Source of the DNA: CAYUPI01 sp964446585
GTDB taxonomy: Bacteria; Verrucomicrobiota; Verrucomicrobiia; Limisphaerales; UBA8199
NCBI GenBank assembly: GCA_964446585.1
Contig: CAYUPI010000104.1
Coordinates: forward strand, 1-11,767
Direction: 5' to 3'
Length of the DNA: 11,767 nt
Part shown: piece after piece, positions 8,681-11,767 of the stretch
How the letters are laid out: every line of letters starts with the position of its first letter
How positions within the stretch are numbered: the first letter of the stretch is position 1
Made by a program: the position numbers and the translations under genes
Notes under the pieces: model-generated
Told to the model about the DNA's origin: nothing
Seen by the model: the letters and a program-made list of their open reading frames with translations, nothing else
The model's database searches: none

Positions 8681-8884
8681 ACTTTTGATATTACCGCCAG
8701 GCAGTTCGCGGCATGGAATCGAAAAAAATACTCCGAATATTGATCAGGCCGATGGTCGGCGGCTAGAGGTCGCCGCGGTGCGCAGCCTCGATCATCCGAG
8801 TGACGTCGCTCACGCAAGACGTCGTAGCAAATTCTGCTGAACCCCGCCAGACAATAGGACCAGCCACCACTACCACCATTTACA

Positions 8885-8900
8885 GACGGGAATTCCCGTC
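8885..8900. repeat. Perfect 16-bp palindrome GACGGGAATTCCCGTC
   Basis: The two 8-base arms are exact inverse complements with no spacer. The site lies 18 bp beyond the stop codon of the S9 peptidase gene. It has no T tract, so it is not a standard terminator. It could be an operator, part of a repeat, or a transcript-end structure once a loop opens in the centre. Two further short hairpin-like elements occur in the same 238-bp gap (for example GCCGA-TGG-TCGGC at 8748-8760). Confidence 0.45.
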
Positions 8901-8918
8901 AGCCCGTCGGCAGGATTC

Positions 8919-11054
8919 TTAATCAACGGTCTGCTTTGCCGCTTCCTTACGATGGATTTCGAACCACTTGAGGATGTGAACCAGTTTGCTCACAAGGTAA
9001 CTCGGGCGCCCTTCCATCATGTGCGAGGCATCGGGGATCCGGACCAGGGCGGTGTCTATCTTCCGGATTTTCAGAGCTTCGTAAAGCTGCTCTGATTCCG
9101 AGATCGGGGTGCGGTAATCGGCCTCGCCGGTGAGGAGCATCGTGGGGGTCTTGACATGTCCCACCAGCGAGAGCGGCGAGCGTGTCAAATACTCCTGCGC
9201 ATTTTCCCAGGGCGGCTTGGTAAACCAATAGCGATAAAAATATCCGGGCATATCCGCGGTGAGGACGTGGCTGTACCAGTTAATGACGGGTTTGACGGAA
9301 ACCGCGGCGCGAAATCGCTCCGTCTTGCCAACGATCCAGGCGGTCAAAACACCTCCGCCACTGCCGCCGGTGACGAATAGATTGTCTTTATCCACATAAC
9401 CGCGCTCGATTACCGCGTCCACGGCCGACATGAGGTCGTCGTAATCCTGGCTCGGATAATTGCGGTCGATCAGATTGCCGAATTCGTCGCCATAGCTGGT
9501 GCTGCCGCGCGGATTAACGTACAGGACGACATAACCGGCCCCGGCGTAAACCTGGTTCTCGGAGGAAAACCGGTCGCCATAGTTGGCAAAAGGTCCGCCA
9601 TGGATCTCGAGGATAAGCGGGTAATTTTTCTGCGGATCAAATCCGGGCGGTTTGGTAATCCAGGCCTGAATGGAGCGTTTGTCAAAAGAGGATTGGCAGT
9701 TGATTTCTTCAGTTTGCCCAAGCTCTTTGAAAGTAAAAAGGGCGTCGTTGAGGCGGGTGACGCGTTTGATTTCGGCGACTCCCTTGCGGCCAGTCGCGAT
9801 GTCAGCGGGATGCTCCGGACGAGAATGCGTGTAGGCGAACCTTCCATCAGCGGCGACTGTGAACGTGCCTCCGCTGTAGGGTCGGCTGGGTGAGATGCCG
9901 CCAAGATCATTCGCGAGAACCTGGATTTTTCCATCGAGAGTGGCGAAGCCAATTTTGGTGTTCCCGCGATCATCGAACATGAAATAAATCCCGCTGCCAT
10001 CTTTGCTCCAGACCGGTGTCTGGACGTCACGGTCCAGGTCTTTGGTCACAACTCGGGAACCGGTGCCGTCCCGGTGCATCACATAAAGCCTGGTGACTTC
10101 GTAGCCCCGATAGCGATCGTCGAAACCGACATAAGCGATTTGACTGCCATCAGGTGAAAGAGCGGGACCATGGTCGGGACCATTTCGATCTGTCAGGGAC
10201 TTGATGCTGCCGTCGCTAATGGCGACTTCGTAGATTTCCGAGTTGATTGGCTGATACTCCCAGTCATCGTGCCGATTGGCTGAAAGAATGATCGCCCTGC
10301 CGTCCGGTGACCAGGCGAACGGCCCGTCGTGATCGAAAGGTCCGTGAGTCAGTTGGCGGGGAGCGCCTCCGTCCGCCGGCACGACGAATAACTGTTTGTG
10401 AGATTCCTCCAGGTAGCCATTTTCGTCGGTCCGATAAACCATCCGGCGAATCGTTTTGGGCGGTTTGGCCCATTCTGCCCCCTCGGGTTTGGGAGGCATC
10501 TCGACGAAGGGCTTCGTATCATCCGGCACGGACATGGCAAAGGCGATCCAGCGGCCATCGGGTGACCATTCCATGCCGCTGGGGGATTTGGGACAGCGGG
10601 TGACTTTTGCGATTTGGCCTGAGTCCATCCAGCGCACATAAATTTGGGCTGCCCCATCGCTGGTCGAGGCATAGAGCAGCCTTTGGCCGTCGGGTGACCA
10701 TCGAGGCGAATTGTCGTTCTCGTTGCCGGCGGTGAGGGGCCGGAGGTCGGAGCCATCATGATTGACGATCCACAAGTTGGAGCGTTTCCGGTCTTTCATG
10801 ATGTCGTTGAAGTTCCGAACAAAGACGATCCTGGCGCCGTCGGGGGAGATTTGCGGATCGGTGGCGATTTCCAAATCGAACAGGTCAATTGGGCGAAACC
10901 GGTTCGACGGCAGCTTGGACGACTTCGAAGCAGAGGAATCGGAGTTGTCTTTCATTGGAGTGTTGCTGGTCGCAGCAGCCGCAAAGAGGTTACATGCCAG
11001 GCAGGAAGCAAAAATCAGGAACAACTTCCGGACAGCGTGCGAGGTGAATTTCAT
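8919..11054 (-). CDS. Exported S9 family serine peptidase (acylaminoacyl-peptidase/S9C-like)
   Basis: The 711-aa protein starts with a signal peptide (about residues 1-27, ending ...LFAAAA) and so should act in the periplasm or outside the cell. An N-terminal beta-propeller is marked by at least six PD40/TolB-like repeats with the WSPDG pattern, around 66-80, 116-130, 160-174, 245-259, 296-310 and 346-360. The C-terminal alpha/beta-hydrolase domain has HGGP (485-488, oxyanion region), the nucleophile S565 in GGSGG, D646 in GEADYRTP and H678 in DASHMM, so the catalytic triad is intact. Such enzymes cleave short peptides that can enter the propeller, from the N-terminus or after a blocked residue. 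Length and domain order match full-size family members. The start is the ATG directly before the signal peptide. The Shine-Dalgarno is weak, as elsewhere here. Confidence 0.95.
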   Translation of the reverse strand: MKFTSHAVRKLFLIFASCLACNLFAAAATSNTPMKDNSDSSASKSSKLPSNRFRPIDLFDLEIATDPQISPDGARIVFVRNFNDIMKDRKRSNLWIVNHDGSDLRPLTAGNENDNSPRWSPDGQRLLYASTSDGAAQIYVRWMDSGQIAKVTRCPKSPSGMEWSPDGRWIAFAMSVPDDTKPFVEMPPKPEGAEWAKPPKTIRRMVYRTDENGYLEESHKQLFVVPADGGAPRQLTHGPFDHDGPFAWSPDGRAIILSANRHDDWEYQPINSEIYEVAISDGSIKSLTDRNGPDHGPALSPDGSQIAYVGFDDRYRGYEVTRLYVMHRDGTGSRVVTKDLDRDVQTPVWSKDGSGIYFMFDDRGNTKIGFATLDGKIQVLANDLGGISPSRPYSGGTFTVAADGRFAYTHSRPEHPADIATGRKGVAEIKRVTRLNDALFTFKELGQTEEINCQSSFDKRSIQAWITKPPGFDPQKNYPLILEIHGGPFANYGDRFSSENQVYAGAGYVVLYVNPRGSTSYGDEFGNLIDRNYPSQDYDDLMSAVDAVIERGYVDKDNLFVTGGSGGGVLTAWIVGKTERFRAAVSVKPVINWYSHVLTADMPGYFYRYWFTKPPWENAQEYLTRSPLSLVGHVKTPTMLLTGEADYRTPISESEQLYEALKIRKIDTALVRIPDASHMMEGRPSYLVSKLVHILKWFEIHRKEAAKQTVD

Positions 11055-11165
11055 GGGCCATTCAACTTACGCGCGAGTCAACCCGTGAAAAAGCAAAATG
11101 AGAGGGGGAAGGAGGGGGGCAGGTGCGCGACAGAGGTCTTCTGAGCACAGTCCGAGTCTCATTAA

Positions 11166-11227
11166 CACCCCGCTTCAGCGGGGTGCTCGTTGGCCGCGAG
11201 TACCGAGGAACCGTTTTCAACGGTTTC
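11166..11227. repeat. REP-like hairpin pair upstream of the RAYT gene
   Basis: Two palindromes are separated by 21 bp. The first has CACCCCGC (11166-11173) pairing exactly with GCGGGGTG (11178-11185) around TTCA. The second has AACCGTT (11209-11215) pairing with AACGGTT (11219-11225) around TTC, extendable by one G-T and one G-C pair to 11207-11227. The pair lies immediately 5' of an IS200-like (Y1) transposase gene. That is the arrangement known for REP sequences and REP-associated tyrosine transposases (RAYTs). Structure and position are seen directly; dispersal through the genome is inferred. Confidence 0.8.
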
Positions 11228-11265
11228 GCATCTTGTATTTCGCCGCGACGCTACCTACATCTCCC

Positions 11266-11760
11266 CTGTCGCTTCATGCTTATTCACGCGTTTGGGTTCA
11301 CCTGGTTTGGTCAACGCTGGAACGGCGCCCCCTCCTTACCAAGGCTGCCGCCGGCAAGGTCTCGGATCATCTCACAGAGTAGGCAGGCGAGAATGCCGTC
11401 TATATGAAGATTAACTTCGTCAATCCAGACCATGTCCATGCGTTGGTAGACCTGCCGACTAGCCTGTCCATCGAAGAGATGATGCAGCGATTCAAAGGGG
11501 AGTCGTCGCACTGGATCAACCAAGGCAGACTGGTCCCCGGCAAATTCGGGTGGGGCCGCGGGTATGGGGTGTTTTCCGTCTCCCACTCGGGCGTCGGCGA
11601 GGTGGCGAAGTATATCGCCCAACAGGAGCAGCATCATCGCAAAAGGAGCTTCACAGACGAGTTGAAACAACTGGTGGAACGATACGGCCTGAAGTGGCGC
11701 GAGGATAAAACCGTTGAAACCCGGATTTTGCATTTGGCCTGGGAGTGTGTTGCGAACTGA
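11266..11760 (+). pseudogene. REP-associated tyrosine transposase (RAYT, Y1/IS200-like), interrupted
   Basis: One reading frame carries a recognisable Y1 transposase: the N-terminal strand VWVHLVWST followed by LLTK and KVSDHLTE, then an in-frame TAG (11380-11382), then AGENAVYMKINFVNPDHVHALVD with the HUH metal motif (HVH), MMQRFKGESSHWIN, the FGWGRGYGVFSVS block, and the catalytic tyrosine in AKYIAQQEQHH. Both halves are in the same frame, so a single nonsense codon (for example CAG to TAG) explains the break. There is also no in-frame ATG, GTG or TTG next to the expected N-terminus; CTG at 11266 is the nearest candidate. From ATG 11404 a 118-aa fragment is open, with HUH and tyrosine but without the first beta strand. 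RAYTs use single-strand DNA chemistry to mobilise REP palindromes. The family assignment is firm; inactivity is inferred. Confidence 0.85.
11708..11719 (-). repeat. Inverted half copy of the REP hairpin at the RAYT 3' end
   Basis: AAACCGTTGAAA at 11708-11719 is the exact inverse complement of 11215-11226 in the second upstream hairpin. The expected other arm is missing: the following bases read CCCGGATT, so no hairpin forms. It lies inside the transposase frame and encodes the C-terminal residues KTVET. This gives the RAYT unit inverted REP-type flanks, with the right one decayed. Confidence 0.55.
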
Positions 11761-11767
11761 ACCTCAA

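Noticed and set aside
8681..8700. TAATAT box just upstream of the 7502-8680 gene as its -10
   Set aside because: It lies about six bases from the ATG and no -35 stands at a good distance.
11311..11733. 140-codon minus-strand frame opposite the transposase
   Set aside because: The plus strand carries all the Y1 transposase motifs; the minus frame resembles nothing.

Overview
The window looks like a piece of a Verrucomicrobiota chromosome, most likely a Limisphaerales/Pedosphaera-type soil or sediment bacterium. This is inferred from three things. The pseudopilin-like gene has the FTLIELLVVIAIIAIL N-terminus and an exact H-X9-DG motif. There is a large secreted protein of a kind common in that lineage. 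Intergenic DNA is GC-rich and full of short degenerate repeats and hairpins. No phage, plasmid or CRISPR signature is visible; the only mobile-element trace is a decayed REP-associated transposase at the right end.

Left part (1-2760): a truncated minus-strand tRNA-Thr(GGT) is followed by about 650 bp with no supportable gene. Next come a small exported hypothetical protein (708-1112, +), a spacer with repeated TGTAGCGGCT units, and a minus-strand M20/CPG2-type metallopeptidase (1272-2501). The region between the peptidase and the divergent TauE/SafE permease is noncoding and holds two strong GC-rich hairpins. Both flanking reading frames stay open across it, which invites over-long start calls.

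Middle (2762-7260): three co-directional genes encode a TauE/SafE-type permease, an HD-domain hydrolase and a pseudopilin-like protein. They converge with thiC (5133-6992, -), leaving only 2 bp between the stop codons. thiC encodes the radical-SAM pyrimidine synthase of thiamine biosynthesis. It is preceded by a clear TPP riboswitch and a plausible promoter that would start transcription at the riboswitch 5' end. thiC also carries two unrelated degenerate short-repeat arrays. One lies between the riboswitch and the ATG. The other, a tandem 8-mer, lies inside the coding sequence and is translated in frame.

Right part (7500-11767): two minus-strand genes for exported proteins follow, a 392-aa repeat-domain protein of unknown function and a 711-aa S9 (acylaminoacyl-peptidase-like) serine peptidase with PD40 beta-propeller repeats and an intact Ser-Asp-His triad. 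The window ends with a REP hairpin pair directly upstream of a Y1/RAYT (IS200-like) transposase. That gene is interrupted by one in-frame TAG and lacks a conventional start. Its 3' end contains an inverted half copy of the upstream REP, so gene and palindromes form one REP-RAYT unit.

I saw no strong evidence for a wholly new multi-gene system. The most noteworthy signals are the REP-RAYT unit and the repeat invasion of the thiC leader and coding region.
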